Shown piece by piece: positions 35,610-45,149 of a stretch of DNA of 64,000 bases; position 1 is the stretch's first letter; the number at the start of each line of letters is the position of its first letter. Below the pieces are notes generated by a model that was not told the origin of the DNA, searched no databases, and saw nothing but the letters and a program-made list of their open reading frames with translations. The DNA comes from Oceanospirillaceae bacterium (GTDB lineage Bacteria > Pseudomonadota > Gammaproteobacteria > Pseudomonadales > Balneatricaceae): assembly GCA_013215505.1 (NCBI GenBank), contig JABSQZ010000017.1, positions 82,651 to 146,650 of the forward strand, given 5' to 3'. The position numbers and the translations under genes are program-made.

Positions 35610-37026
35610 AAATTGCCAACTCTTCTAAGATCTCTCTATGATTAGTGCTCAGTTGCGGGTCTTTGTACTTCTCGTTTAATATATTATAAAAAGGCTGCAT
35701 AGTTAATAGTTTTCTATTGTCGGCTTTTAACAATCGCTCTTGTCTAAAAAGCTCCCAGCGCTCCATCTCTTCAGCAGCTAATAAATCTGGCCAGTTACGT
35801 GCCCGGTAGCGAAAAAACATTTCTTCCAGCCGCGGGTCCTGGAAGGCTAATTCTAACTCGGCTAACTGCTGAGCAGGGGTGTTGCGAATCAGCTCCATCG
35901 CCTTCTTATCAGTATCGTTGAAAAATCCGCCGCTGTACAACATATGATCGGGGTCGCCATCAGATGGAAAGTCCTCAGCGGCAAAAATTTTGCAGATTTT
36001 TTCGCTCAAGCCCGGATAATTACGCAACATAGATAGATGCGTGCGACAGATTGCGCCGTCTATTTGCAGGCGCTGTGCCTCCTGACTATTCAACATACCC
36101 GCCGGGGCTAAAATTGGGCATTTATTAACATGTACCTGCTTTAAAGCAATCTTAGGATCGCTATCCTGGCGCTGCTCGCGGGGCAGATAGAGCAGCCGGC
36201 ATATCTGATCGACATCCAATTCTAAAAAAGCACTGGGGTCTTCACGTAAGTCCCAGGTGATTACCGCGTTTTTGTTGACCGGATGCATCGCCAGTGGCGC
36301 GATGATCGCCGCGTTGCCAAGAGTACCAGGATAGCGCGATGAAATATGCAACACCGGTTTCATGGTGGCGACATCCAACTGCTTTTGTGCCGCTTGTTTG
36401 CTTCTGTTGAGCAGCACAAAATCATATAATTTACGCTGTTTGTCACGAACAATTCTGGCCAGTTCGATGGTGGCGTAAACATCGGCCATCGCATCGTGGG
36501 CATTACCATGTTCTATAGCATTAGCCCTGGACAGATCTTCCAGTCGAAAGCTGGGGCTACCATCCTCATAATCTGGCCAGCTAATCCCCTCTGGACGCAG
36601 GGCTCTGGTCAACCGTAGCATGTCGATTAAATCCCAGCGAGAGCACTGGTTCTGCCACTCCCTGGCATAGGGATCAAAGAAGTTTCTATACAAAGTATTG
36701 CGGGTGATCTCATCGTCAAATCGCAAGTTGTTGTAGCCGACGGTACAAGTCCCTGGGACACTCATTTCACGATTGATTATATCGATAAACTCAGCTTCGC
36801 AAATCCCTTCGCGGACAGCTTGCTGTGGGGTTATCCCAGTGATCAAACAAGCTTCTGGATGAGGCAAAAAATCATCGCTTGGCCTACAGAATATCTCTAG
36901 TGGCTCACCAATGATATTGAGGTTTTCGTCAGTGCGGATAGCGGCGAACTGCATTGGCCGGTCGCGTTTCGGATCAGCACCGGAAGTTTCATAATCGTGC
37001 CAAAGAAAAGTACGTTCAATATTCAT
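35578..37026 (-). CDS. sbcB: Exodeoxyribonuclease I
   Basis: A 3'-5' single-strand DNA exonuclease used in mismatch repair and recombination; 482 residues against about 475 in E. coli. The DEDDh active site is visible: WHDYETSGADP (Asp, Glu) near residue 9, YNNLRFDDEITR near 107, and the His-Asp pair in HGNAHDAMADVYATIELA near 180. ATG at 37026 aligns with the family start MNIERTFLWHDYE; an in-frame ATG at 37086 would add 20 residues. The C-terminal ExoI domain and its interaction tail are complete. Confidence 0.93.
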   Translation of the reverse strand: MNIERTFLWHDYETSGADPKRDRPMQFAAIRTDENLNIIGEPLEIFCRPSDDFLPHPEACLITGITPQQAVREGICEAEFIDIINREMSVPGTCTVGYNNLRFDDEITRNTLYRNFFDPYAREWQNQCSRWDLIDMLRLTRALRPEGISWPDYEDGSPSFRLEDLSRANAIEHGNAHDAMADVYATIELARIVRDKQRKLYDFVLLNRSKQAAQKQLDVATMKPVLHISSRYPGTLGNAAIIAPLAMHPVNKNAVITWDLREDPSAFLELDVDQICRLLYLPREQRQDSDPKIALKQVHVNKCPILAPAGMLNSQEAQRLQIDGAICRTHLSMLRNYPGLSEKICKIFAAEDFPSDGDPDHMLYSGGFFNDTDKKAMELIRNTPAQQLAELELAFQDPRLEEMFFRYRARNWPDLLAAEEMERWELFRQERLLKADNRKLLTMQPFYNILNEKYKDPQLSTNHREILEELAIYAESIFPVEQ

Positions 37027-37153
37027 TGCAATCCAATTATTAGATATTGTTGCAGTAGTATCCTGTAAGTCAGGTAAAAAAACCACATTATGTGCAGATA
37101 TAGTGGATTTTGTGCGCTTTTAAAAGTACTACTTATCAGCTTCTGAGGGTTCA

Positions 37154-37229
37154 GACATCGCCCTCAATGCCAAACAAGATGTCATAGCCTGTTTGACATG
37201 CAAACAACAGTGTTGCGCATTGCGATGTC
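37154..37229. repeat. Large imperfect inverted repeat between pyrF and sbcB
   Basis: GACATCGC (37154-37161) pairs with GCGATGTC (37222-37229) and AATGC (37166-37170) with GCATT (37217-37221), with a four-base bulge; inside, ATGTCA (37179-37184) pairs with TGACAT (37194-37199). It is non-coding on both strands and could be a REP-like element or the core of a small structured RNA. Confidence 0.5.
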
Positions 37230-37268
37230 CGCAAAGGTAAATGCGTCCGGCTATTTTAGCCGTGCATA

Positions 37269-38012
37269 TTATGTGTTTGCTATATCTGCTTCAATTGCAG
37301 CCAGTGCTTGCATTGGAGAGGCAGCATTGGTGATTGGTCTGCCAATGACTAAGAAGCTACTGCCCTGATGTAACGCCTCACCTGGAGTCATAATACGCTG
37401 CTGATCGTCATTACTATCACCCGGCAATCGAATCCCCGGAGTCACTAGCGCAAAATCACTGCCTAGAGTTGCACGTAGCATTGCGACTTCCTGAGCGGAA
37501 CAGACCACTCCATCGAGGCCACTGCGCTGCGTTAATTGTGCCAGTCGCTGTACATGCTGCATAGGCTCAACATCTAAACCTATCTCTTCAAGATCACTGC
37601 GCTGCATACTGGTCAGTACTGTTACTGCAATTAATAAGGTCTGGTTATCTTTCACTTGTTGCAGTTCATTACGAGCCTGCTCCATCATCTTCCGACCGCC
37701 GCTGGCATGCACATTGACCATCCACACCCCCATTTCAGCAGCGGCACGTACAGCTTTGGCCACAGTGTTGGGTATATCGTGAAATTTTAAATCCAGGAAA
37801 ATTTCAAAACCTTTAGCGCTTAAAGACTCAATGATTTTAGGGCCGCTACGAGTGTACAGCTCTTTTCCAACTTTCAATCGACAGCGTTTTGGATCTAGTT
37901 GATCGGCCATTTGCAAAGCTTGATCCAGACTTGGATAATCGAGGGCGACTACGATAGGTTTATCGATTGATTTAGATAAGACGGTAGTGGCAGATGTATT
38001 TTCACTTTGCAT
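37269..38012 (-). CDS. pyrF: Orotidine 5'-phosphate decarboxylase
   Basis: The last enzyme of UMP synthesis, 247 residues, close to E. coli PyrF. The catalytic strand is intact, [13 protein letters not shown] with the D-x-K-x-x-D residues near 70-75, along with [25 protein letters not shown] and the phosphate site [10 protein letters not shown]...VIGRPIT. ATG at 38012 has GGGGA four bases upstream; an upstream in-frame ATG at 38060 lacks this. It follows lapA as in other gammaproteobacteria, but the lapB gene that normally lies between is missing. Confidence 0.95.
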   Translation of the reverse strand: MQSENTSATTVLSKSIDKPIVVALDYPSLDQALQMADQLDPKRCRLKVGKELYTRSGPKIIESLSAKGFEIFLDLKFHDIPNTVAKAVRAAAEMGVWMVNVHASGGRKMMEQARNELQQVKDNQTLLIAVTVLTSMQRSDLEEIGLDVEPMQHVQRLAQLTQRSGLDGVVCSAQEVAMLRATLGSDFALVTPGIRLPGDSNDDQQRIMTPGEALHQGSSFLVIGRPITNAASPMQALAAIEADIANT

Positions 38013-38231
38013 ATTTTCCCCTTTTTCAGCTGTAAATGCGCCTAAATTAAGCGCCTGCAATTCTACAGTATCCAGGGTGGAATATAATAATTATATTATC
38101 CGAGGGTAATTATGCGTCAATCACTACCCCAGACTTCCCACAGCACTGCTCGGTTATTGGCTGATGATTGTCGTAAAACTGCCGTGCAATGCCAGCGCTA
38201 GTTACAGAGAATTTTTCATCCATTGAGCCAC

Positions 38232-38257
38232 AAAAAAGGCGATCATCAATGATCGCC
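38232..38257 (-). terminator. Terminator after lapA
   Basis: On the minus strand a 9-base palindrome GGCGATCAT and ATGATCGCC is followed by six T. It lies about 25 bases beyond the lapA stop and separates it from pyrF. Confidence 0.85.
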
Positions 38258-38281
38258 TCTGTTAACCCAACTAATTATAAA

Positions 38282-38575
38282 TCAAGCAGCTTTTGAACGA
38301 AAAGCCTCCAGTTGCTTGCTAATAGCCGTCACTTTTCTATTCGCAAGGCTCAGTTTGGCTTTAAGGCTTAAGATGGCAAATGTACTTAGAAAAGTTCCAC
38401 ATATTCCACCCACCACAAAAAATGCAATTAACCATAATGATATGCTTCGTTCAGGTAATTGTATAAAAATTAGATCTATGCTCACTCTCGCTTCATTAAC
38501 AGTAGCGAAGGTTATTCCCACAAATAGAATAACCAAGCACAGCAATAGTACTAGTAACATTTTTAACCAACGCAC
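38282..38575 (-). CDS. lapA: LapA family (DUF1049) inner-membrane protein
   Basis: A 97-residue membrane protein with two hydrophobic spans (about 5-24 and 47-70), the short linker ATVNEARVSIDLIFIQLPER and a basic, helical C-terminal tail. E. coli LapA works with LapB and FtsH in controlling lipopolysaccharide synthesis through LpxC. It follows ihfB as in many gammaproteobacteria, but the LapB gene (about 390 residues, TPR) is not between it and pyrF. Confidence 0.88.
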   Translation of the reverse strand: MRWLKMLLVLLLCLVILFVGITFATVNEARVSIDLIFIQLPERSISLWLIAFFVVGGICGTFLSTFAILSLKAKLSLANRKVTAISKQLEAFRSKAA

Positions 38576-38606
38576 TCGCTGTCTCCGACTGAACTGTTAT
38601 CTATGT

Positions 38607-38897
38607 TTAATGACTGAGGCTGTCATTCACTTGTTCACGAAGTTCCTTGCCCGGCTTAAAGTGCGGCACATACTTTTCAGATAGCGCAACAGATTCGCCC
38701 GTTTTAGGGTTTCTGCCAATGCGCGGAGCACGATAATGTAAGGAAAAACTACCGAAACCTCGCACTTCAATGCGTCCACCGTCTGACAGGGATTCAGTCA
38801 TGTGGTACAACATTGTTTTAACTGCCGATTCAACATCTTTCACTGATAATTCTGGATGTTTATCGATTAGCAGCTCGATTAATTCGGATTTTGTCAT
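38607..38897 (-). CDS. ihfB: Integration host factor subunit beta
   Basis: A DNA-bending protein of 96 residues that pairs with IhfA. Features are the helical N-terminus [30 protein letters not shown], and the beta-arm [10 protein letters not shown] with the Pro that intercalates at kinks. It has the standard position just after rpsA. Confidence 0.96.
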   Translation of the reverse strand: MTKSELIELLIDKHPELSVKDVESAVKTMLYHMTESLSDGGRIEVRGFGSFSLHYRAPRIGRNPKTGESVALSEKYVPHFKPGKELREQVNDSLSH

Positions 38898-39005
38898 TTA
38901 AATTCTCCTAGAGGTCCAGTCTCTATAGGTACGCTTTGGTAAACCTGTTATAAGACCACAAACTAATAATTGGGTTGGGTAACACTAGATAAAGCAAAAA
39001 GTGCT

Positions 39006-39025
39006 CTGTTTATATCAATAAACAG
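39006..39025. terminator. Possible rpsA terminator
   Basis: CTGTTTA (39006-39012) and TAAACAG (39019-39025) form a 7-base stem with a six-base loop; on the minus strand it is followed by AGCACTTTTTG. The stem is AT-rich and the T-run is delayed, so termination may be partial, with read-through to ihfB. Confidence 0.4.
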
Positions 39026-39096
39026 CGATCAGCAAATTTGTCTGGCTAGTGCACTGTTACTAATTACCCTTTTTTGTACTCTTTTCTAGTTATATC

Positions 39097-40779
39097 TTAT
39101 TTATCTTTTTTATCTAATTGGGCTTTGATCAAGTCACCAATAGTCATTGGCGCTAAATCTTCGCTGGCTTTCTTTTTCACAGAATCAAGGGCTTCACGCT
39201 CTTGCTGCTGCTCCATTTGTTTAATAGACACCTGGATTTTACGATTCCGGGTATCTATCTGGGATATCATCACTTCAACACTCTGGGCAATTTTTAGCAC
39301 AGTGTTCAAATCCTCAATCCGATCACGAGAGGCATCAGTCCGCTTTAAAATGGCGCTTACACCAGTGGCCAATTCAAGCACCGCGTGATTGCTTTCAATC
39401 TCTATCACCGTTGCAGTAACTATAGCTCCTTTTTTGTTAATTGCCGTGTAGCTACTGAAATCATCTCCATTAAGTTGCTTAATACTCAATGCGATACGTT
39501 CTTTTTCAATATCCACAGAAATTAACGCTGTCTCTACATCATCACCTTTTCGATAGGCTTTAACCGCTTCATTGCCGGCGAGGTCCCAGGATAGATCCGA
39601 TAAGTGCACTAAACCATCAACCCCCTCACCTACAGATACAAATAAACCGAAATCAGTAATCGAGCGAATCTTTCCGGTTATCTTATCTCCCGCCTTAAAT
39701 TTGCTGGAGAAAATCTGCCACGGATTCTGTATACACTGCTTCATACCCAGTGAAATCCGACGGTTATTAGTATCAATATCTAACACCATCACTTGAATCT
39801 CTTCCCCTAGCTGCACCACTTTAGAGGGGTGAACATTGCGGTTGGTCCAGTCCATTTCGGATACGTGCACTAAACCTTCCACCCCTTCCACAATTTGTGC
39901 AAAGCAGCCGTAGTCTGTTAGGTTTGTCACTGTCGCTGTGGTTTGTTCGCCCACTTTTAACTTTTCAATCTGAGTGGTCCAAGGGTCCGGTAACAACTGT
40001 TTAAGACCCAGTGATACCCGAGATTTCTCTCGATCAAACTTGAGAATTTTAACTTCTATCTCATCCCCTAAACTTAAAATGACCGAGGGATGCTTAACTC
40101 TTTTCCAGGCTATATCGGTGATATGCAGCAAGCCATCCAAACCTCCCAGATCGACAAAGGCGCCATAGTCAGTAATATTTTTAACGATGCCTTTAAGTAC
40201 TTGTCCCTGATCTAAGGTTTCTAGTAACTTGTCTCTGACCACTGAATTTAAATCTTCCAGTACTGCTCGCCGGGAGAGTACCACGTTATTTTTCTTTACA
40301 TCTAACTTAACTAACTTAAATTCCAGCGGACAGCCTTCTAAATGTGAGGTATCTCGCAGTGGGTGCATATCTAACAGTGAGCCCGGTAAAAAACCCTGCA
40401 GGGATCCAACAGTAACGGTAAATCCACCCCGCACTTTTCCGGTTATTACCCCCTCCACTATCTCACCTTTCTGAAAGGCAACTTCTAATACTTGCCACGC
40501 TTCAGCCCGCTTAGCTTTTTCTCTCGAGAGCAGCGTTGCACCGAAGCCATCTTCGACCGCCTCCAGAGCGACTTGGACCTGATCACCCACTTTGACTGTT
40601 AATTCACCATTGCCATCGACAAATTGACTGCGAGGTATTACCCCTTCAGATTTCAGATTGGCATTGACGATGATGAAGTCTGGTTCAATGGCGATTACTG
40701 TAGCGGCAACGATTGCCCCGGGTGTCATGTTCAGATCTTCTAGGCTTTCTGCAAAAAGATCGGCAAAGCTCTCACTCAT
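39097..40779 (-). CDS. rpsA: 30S ribosomal protein S1
   Basis: A 560-residue protein with six S1 RNA-binding repeats, against 557 in E. coli; it binds mRNA leaders on the 30S subunit. Repeats 3-6 are recognisable by 'gavVtnltDYGcFaqi', 'gkirsItDFGlFVsv' and similar lines (for example KNITDYGAFVDLGGLDGLLH near 205). I start it at the third in-frame ATG (40779, MSESFADLF) because AAGGA lies eight bases upstream. It lies between cmk and ihfB as usual. Confidence 0.97.
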   Translation of the reverse strand: MSESFADLFAESLEDLNMTPGAIVAATVIAIEPDFIIVNANLKSEGVIPRSQFVDGNGELTVKVGDQVQVALEAVEDGFGATLLSREKAKRAEAWQVLEVAFQKGEIVEGVITGKVRGGFTVTVGSLQGFLPGSLLDMHPLRDTSHLEGCPLEFKLVKLDVKKNNVVLSRRAVLEDLNSVVRDKLLETLDQGQVLKGIVKNITDYGAFVDLGGLDGLLHITDIAWKRVKHPSVILSLGDEIEVKILKFDREKSRVSLGLKQLLPDPWTTQIEKLKVGEQTTATVTNLTDYGCFAQIVEGVEGLVHVSEMDWTNRNVHPSKVVQLGEEIQVMVLDIDTNNRRISLGMKQCIQNPWQIFSSKFKAGDKITGKIRSITDFGLFVSVGEGVDGLVHLSDLSWDLAGNEAVKAYRKGDDVETALISVDIEKERIALSIKQLNGDDFSSYTAINKKGAIVTATVIEIESNHAVLELATGVSAILKRTDASRDRIEDLNTVLKIAQSVEVMISQIDTRNRKIQVSIKQMEQQQEREALDSVKKKASEDLAPMTIGDLIKAQLDKKDK

Positions 40780-40914
40780 GGTCATCATCCTTGTTGAGGT
40801 ATCAGAGATTAGAATTTCTGAATTACTCCCTAAGAGTTTGTCTTAAATAGAAGAAATTGTTCTATTTTGTCCACAAACCCTCATCATTTTGCTTTGAGTG
40901 TAATCCACTATTCC

Positions 40915-41616
40915 TTAACGTAACCCTTTATGACGCGCCTCTTCTAATACAGTTTCTAGCACTTGCGCAATTGATAAACTGGTTGAATCCAGCACCAGTG
41001 CTTGATCTGCAGGTTTTAGCGGGGCCACTGCACGCTGCATATCTCTCTCGTCTCGTTTTTTCAAATCAATTAATATTACATCAAGGCTAGCATCCAGTCC
41101 CTTATTTATCAACTGCTTATATCGACGATTAGCGCGCTCTTCAACACTGGCATCCAAATAAACTTTCAACTGTGCCCCGGGAAATACTACAGTACCCATA
41201 TCCCGACCATCTGCGATTAATCCGGGTGCCTGGGCGAACTCTCTCTGCCGGTTCAGCAGGGCATCCCGCACTGCCGGTATAGCTGCAACTACAGAGGCAG
41301 TAGCACCCGTTTCTTCGAGGCGTAGTTCCTGGGTCACTGATTCACCTTCAAGTATTACCTGAATCTCATCTTCACCCTCTTGCACCAGGAATTGCACGTC
41401 TAAATGTGCCGCCAACACTTGCAGTGCATCTTCATCATCCAGCGCCACACCATGGTGCTTCGCAGCTAGAGCAGTCAACCGATACAAAGCGCCACTGTCT
41501 AATAGATTCCAACCCAAAAGCGCCGCTAGAAGCTTGCATATAGTCCCTTTACCTGAACCACTGGGACCGTCAACTGTAATGACCGGGATAATTGAGTCGT
41601 TGTTATTTTGAGACAT
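40915..41616 (-). CDS. cmk: Cytidylate kinase
   Basis: Phosphorylates CMP and dCMP; 233 residues. The P-loop GPSGSGKGT is near residue 18 and the nucleotide-binding [15 protein letters not shown] near 128. The ATG overlaps the end of the tyrA-aroA gene by 14 bases, with a very strong AGGAGG six bases upstream inside that gene, so translation is coupled. Confidence 0.95.
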   Translation of the reverse strand: MSQNNNDSIIPVITVDGPSGSGKGTICKLLAALLGWNLLDSGALYRLTALAAKHHGVALDDEDALQVLAAHLDVQFLVQEGEDEIQVILEGESVTQELRLEETGATASVVAAIPAVRDALLNRQREFAQAPGLIADGRDMGTVVFPGAQLKVYLDASVEERANRRYKQLINKGLDASLDVILIDLKKRDERDMQRAVAPLKPADQALVLDSTSLSIAQVLETVLEEARHKGLR

Positions 41617-43879
41617 TCGTCTCCTCCTTTCTTATTCTAATTCCAGCTCGCGCTGATTGTTCTACAAATTCTGGAAATGATGTGGCCACTTGTGCACAGT
41701 TGCCAATACTTATCTCAGCACTACTTACCAGGGCGGCAATGGAAAATGCCATGGAGATACGATGATCTCCCCTGCTGTCTACCTTGCCGCCTTGTATCTG
41801 CCCGCCTTGGATAACCACACCCTCTTGCTGTTCTTCAATGTTGATCCCAAACTCTCGCAACCCCTCGACCATAACGGAGATACGATCACTCTCTTTATGG
41901 CGCAACTCGCCGAGTCCTGCTATCTGTGTTTTACCACTAGCGCAACTCGCTGCGATAAATAAAACAGGGAATTCGTCGATCGCTATGGAGACGTATTCCT
42001 CGCCAATATCAATGCCCTGAAGAGGGCTATAACAGACGTTAATATCTGCGATGGCCTCACCATTATTTTCCCGCTGATTACTCAGCTGAATATCGGCACC
42101 CATCAACTTTAAAATATGGATAAAACCGAGCCGGGTTGGGTTGACCCCTACATCCCTGATGCAAATTTTTGAACCTTTACTAATTACTGCACCGACAATA
42201 AAAAACGCCGCCGAGGAAATATCTCCCGGTATACTCAAACTAAAACCTGCTATTTGATTACCAGGGATTATCGTCACTTTATTGCCTTGCACTTGCAGAT
42301 CCAACCCCAGGGCGCTCATCAGCACTTCAGTGTGGTCTCTGGTCGCCGCCGGCTGCTGAATAGAACTGCTTTGCTCGGCATACAGCGCCGCTAACAATAT
42401 ACTAGATTTAACTTGTGCACTAGCCATAGGCATCTGATAATCAATGGCTTGTATTTTTTGGCCGCCTTTTATATACAGGGGAGCTGAGCCGTTTGCAGAA
42501 GTTCGTATGTTCGCTCCCATGGCCCGCAAAGGTGCCGCGACTCTCTCCATCGGGCGGTTGTTTAAGGATTGATCGCCACTGATCACAGAATCAAATTTCT
42601 GCGCAGCTAACAAACCACTCAACAGCCGCATCGAAGTACCGGAATTACCCAGATACAACATCCCAGGCGGCGGGCACAGACCGTGCAGCCCCACCCCATA
42701 GATTTTTACTGCACCTTTATGTGGTCCCTCTATCACCACCCCCATATCGCGAAACGCTTGTACTGTGGCCATACTGTCTTCGCTCTGCAAAAAACCATCC
42801 AGGTGCGAGATCCCCTCTGCCAGAGCAGCCATAATGATTGCCCGATGAGAGATCGACTTGTCTCCAGGCACTGTAATTTCGCCGCTTAAGCACCCACCGG
42901 GTTGAAGCTCAAAAGTGACATTTTTATTTTCAGAGTCGGCAGCATAAGCTGTGCCGGTGAGCATTTTTCCAAAGTGTTCCCGGGCTTCTCTGGCGCGGAT
43001 AAAGATACCTTTAATGCTCTGCTCATCCTCATCGACAATCGCCTGCTTTAAATTGGCCAGGCCCTGAGTAAAAATATCTATCTGCTGCAAAATAGCACTT
43101 TTATTGGCTCCGCAAACATCACTCCACATGGTCGGATCCGAAGCAGCGATACGGGTAAAGTCACGAAATCCTCCCGCTGCATAACGAAATATATCCAGGC
43201 TCTGTGACTCTTTGGCCAGAGAATCCACCAGTGAAAAAGCCAGCAAATGCGGCAGATGACTAGTGGCAGCTAAGACCTCATCATGTTTTTCTACTTGCAT
43301 CTGCAACACTTCGGCCCCGGTACTCTGCCACATTCGGGCAATTGTTAGCGCCGCTTTAGCACTGGCTTGAGCATGTGGGGTAATGATCACTTTGTGTTTG
43401 GCAAACAACTGGCTATTGGCTGCCTCCACGCCACTTTTCTCCGAACCGGCAATCGGATGAGCGGGTACAAAATTTGCCGGGACAGTACCAAACACAGCTT
43501 CTGCTGCCTTTATGACACTGCCTTTTGTGCTACCTACATCGCTGATAATGCACTCTGGCTGCAAATGCGGCTTAATCATTTTTAAGACACTGGCAGTCGC
43601 TTTCACCGGCACCGCTAATATAATAACACTCGCTTGCCTGACAGCCATGCCAATGTCAGTACAGCCACTGTCAATCACTCCTAGTTTGACCCCGATTTTC
43701 AGCGCTTCAACACTGCTGTCATAAGCCACTACCTTGCGTGAAAATCCATTTTCTTTCAGCGCTTTGGCTAGCGACCCGCCAATCATCCCAAGGCCTATAA
43801 CTAAAGTATTCTCAACCATATAAAAATCATTTGAAACAGCTGGAGGAAAACCTTGATCTGCGGTGTTGCTATTTGACAT
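41603..43879 (-). CDS. tyrA-aroA: Prephenate dehydrogenase / EPSP synthase fusion
   Basis: A 758-residue bifunctional protein. Residues about 23-305 are a TyrA-type dehydrogenase ([13 protein letters not shown] for NAD, catalytic His in [12 protein letters not shown]). Residues about 325-750 are 3-phosphoshikimate 1-carboxyvinyltransferase ([41 protein letters not shown]). The same fusion is known in Pseudomonas, which supports the taxonomic placement. In Pseudomonas a hisC gene lies between it and pheA; here only 89 bases do. It makes one product for the tyrosine branch and one for the common aromatic pathway. Confidence 0.95.
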   Translation of the reverse strand: MSNSNTADQGFPPAVSNDFYMVENTLVIGLGMIGGSLAKALKENGFSRKVVAYDSSVEALKIGVKLGVIDSGCTDIGMAVRQASVIILAVPVKATASVLKMIKPHLQPECIISDVGSTKGSVIKAAEAVFGTVPANFVPAHPIAGSEKSGVEAANSQLFAKHKVIITPHAQASAKAALTIARMWQSTGAEVLQMQVEKHDEVLAATSHLPHLLAFSLVDSLAKESQSLDIFRYAAGGFRDFTRIAASDPTMWSDVCGANKSAILQQIDIFTQGLANLKQAIVDEDEQSIKGIFIRAREAREHFGKMLTGTAYAADSENKNVTFELQPGGCLSGEITVPGDKSISHRAIIMAALAEGISHLDGFLQSEDSMATVQAFRDMGVVIEGPHKGAVKIYGVGLHGLCPPPGMLYLGNSGTSMRLLSGLLAAQKFDSVISGDQSLNNRPMERVAAPLRAMGANIRTSANGSAPLYIKGGQKIQAIDYQMPMASAQVKSSILLAALYAEQSSSIQQPAATRDHTEVLMSALGLDLQVQGNKVTIIPGNQIAGFSLSIPGDISSAAFFIVGAVISKGSKICIRDVGVNPTRLGFIHILKLMGADIQLSNQRENNGEAIADINVCYSPLQGIDIGEEYVSIAIDEFPVLFIAASCASGKTQIAGLGELRHKESDRISVMVEGLREFGINIEEQQEGVVIQGGQIQGGKVDSRGDHRISMAFSIAALVSSAEISIGNCAQVATSFPEFVEQSARAGIRIRKEETNVSK

Positions 43880-43968
43880 ATACTATTTCTCTTAGCCTAA
43901 TCGATTGCCGCTTCACTAAGGAATACCCAAACAAGTTCGCACTGCTCTGCATTCCCTAGGGGTAGCCC

Positions 43969-45093
43969 CTAAAGTACCGCTCGCGGGTAGGATCCTAACA
44001 TTTTTATCTCAACGCTATAACTATCTAACCGCAGCAGCACTTGTTGGATTTGCGGCTCGGATTTGTGCCCTTCAAAATCGATATAAAATACTGAACAATC
44101 AGATCCCAGCGCACTTTCTCCCGAGTGTGTGTCTATTCGGGTGAGGCTGATATTACTCTCTCTGAAAGGCGTCAACAGTTCGTAAAGTGCACCGGGCTTA
44201 TCTTGAGTGGCAATCAGAATCGAGGTTTTATCAAAACCTGAAGGGGGAATCTGCTGACGGCCTATGATCAAAAATCGGGCTTTGTGTTCGTTATCACTTC
44301 CGACATTTTGCGCCACTACAGACCACTGAGCATCAATGGCTCCGTCACCGGCAATCAATGCGCCGGTCTCGTCTGCGGTGACCAGTTGCTGAGCTTGTTG
44401 CGCAGAACTGACGGCAATTCGAGTCACGCTCGGGCAATGTTTATCCAACCAGGAACTACATTGAGTCATAGTATCAGCTAATGCATAGACCTTAGTTATC
44501 TCTGGAAGGGCGATATTTTTATCACTGAACAAGTGCAGTTGGATATCTAGCTCAACTTCACCACAGATATTTAACGGGTAGCGCTTAAATAGATCCAGAG
44601 TCTGAGTGGCAACTCCCTGAGTACTGTTTTCAATAGGCACTATCCCGTAATTGACAACACCACTTTCCACCCTTTTAAACACTTGATCGAGAGAATTCAT
44701 GGCGCTGGTGAGCGCACTGCTACCAAAATGCTTGTGCGATGCCAGTTGTGCAAATGCCCCGGCGGGACCTAGATAGGCAATTTGTAATGGTTTCTCATGG
44801 GCCAAACACGCTGACATCACTTCCCGAAACAACTTGGCTACCGCCTTATCCTCTAGAGGGCCCTGATTGCGCTGCATCACTTTGCGCAGTACCTGGGCCT
44901 CCCGTTCAGGGCGATAGAACACAGCATCTTCAGTACCCTGATACTTTTCCTTAACTTCAGCCACTCTCTGTGCACAGCTGGCACGCTGATTGATTAATAA
45001 ATGTATTTGCTGATCAATATCATCTATCTGATCACGCAGTTTAAGCAGCTCTTGCTCTTGTTGTTGTTCTTGTTGTTTATTCTGCACTGTCAT
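43969..45093 (-). CDS. pheA: Chorismate mutase / prephenate dehydratase-like protein (P-protein)
   Basis: A 374-residue protein: chorismate mutase (about 15-100, with LRDQIDDID, AVFYRPEREAQVL and REVMSACLAHE), a dehydratase region (about 105-280) and an ACT domain (about 290-370, GALYELLTPF). The mutase part looks normal. The dehydratase signatures are altered: GPEGTF reads GPAGAF, ENSTEG reads ENSTQG and the essential TRF reads ARF; in the ACT domain ESRP reads DTHS. The mutase should work, but dehydratase activity and phenylalanine control are doubtful. It is in its normal place after serC. Confidence 0.88.
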   Translation of the reverse strand: MTVQNKQQEQQQEQELLKLRDQIDDIDQQIHLLINQRASCAQRVAEVKEKYQGTEDAVFYRPEREAQVLRKVMQRNQGPLEDKAVAKLFREVMSACLAHEKPLQIAYLGPAGAFAQLASHKHFGSSALTSAMNSLDQVFKRVESGVVNYGIVPIENSTQGVATQTLDLFKRYPLNICGEVELDIQLHLFSDKNIALPEITKVYALADTMTQCSSWLDKHCPSVTRIAVSSAQQAQQLVTADETGALIAGDGAIDAQWSVVAQNVGSDNEHKARFLIIGRQQIPPSGFDKTSILIATQDKPGALYELLTPFRESNISLTRIDTHSGESALGSDCSVFYIDFEGHKSEPQIQQVLLRLDSYSVEIKMLGSYPRAVL

Positions 45094-45149
45094 GTTTATA
45101 CCTAAAAATTTTCGGTCTTTATCATCGTTTGCCTGACCGGAAAATACTG

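Noticed and set aside
38112..38201. 29-codon frame with GAGGG before the ATG, between pyrF and lapA
   Set aside because: The ribosome-site-like sequence is suggestive, but the product (MRQSLPQTSHSTARLLADD...) looks random and lies antisense in a promoter region.
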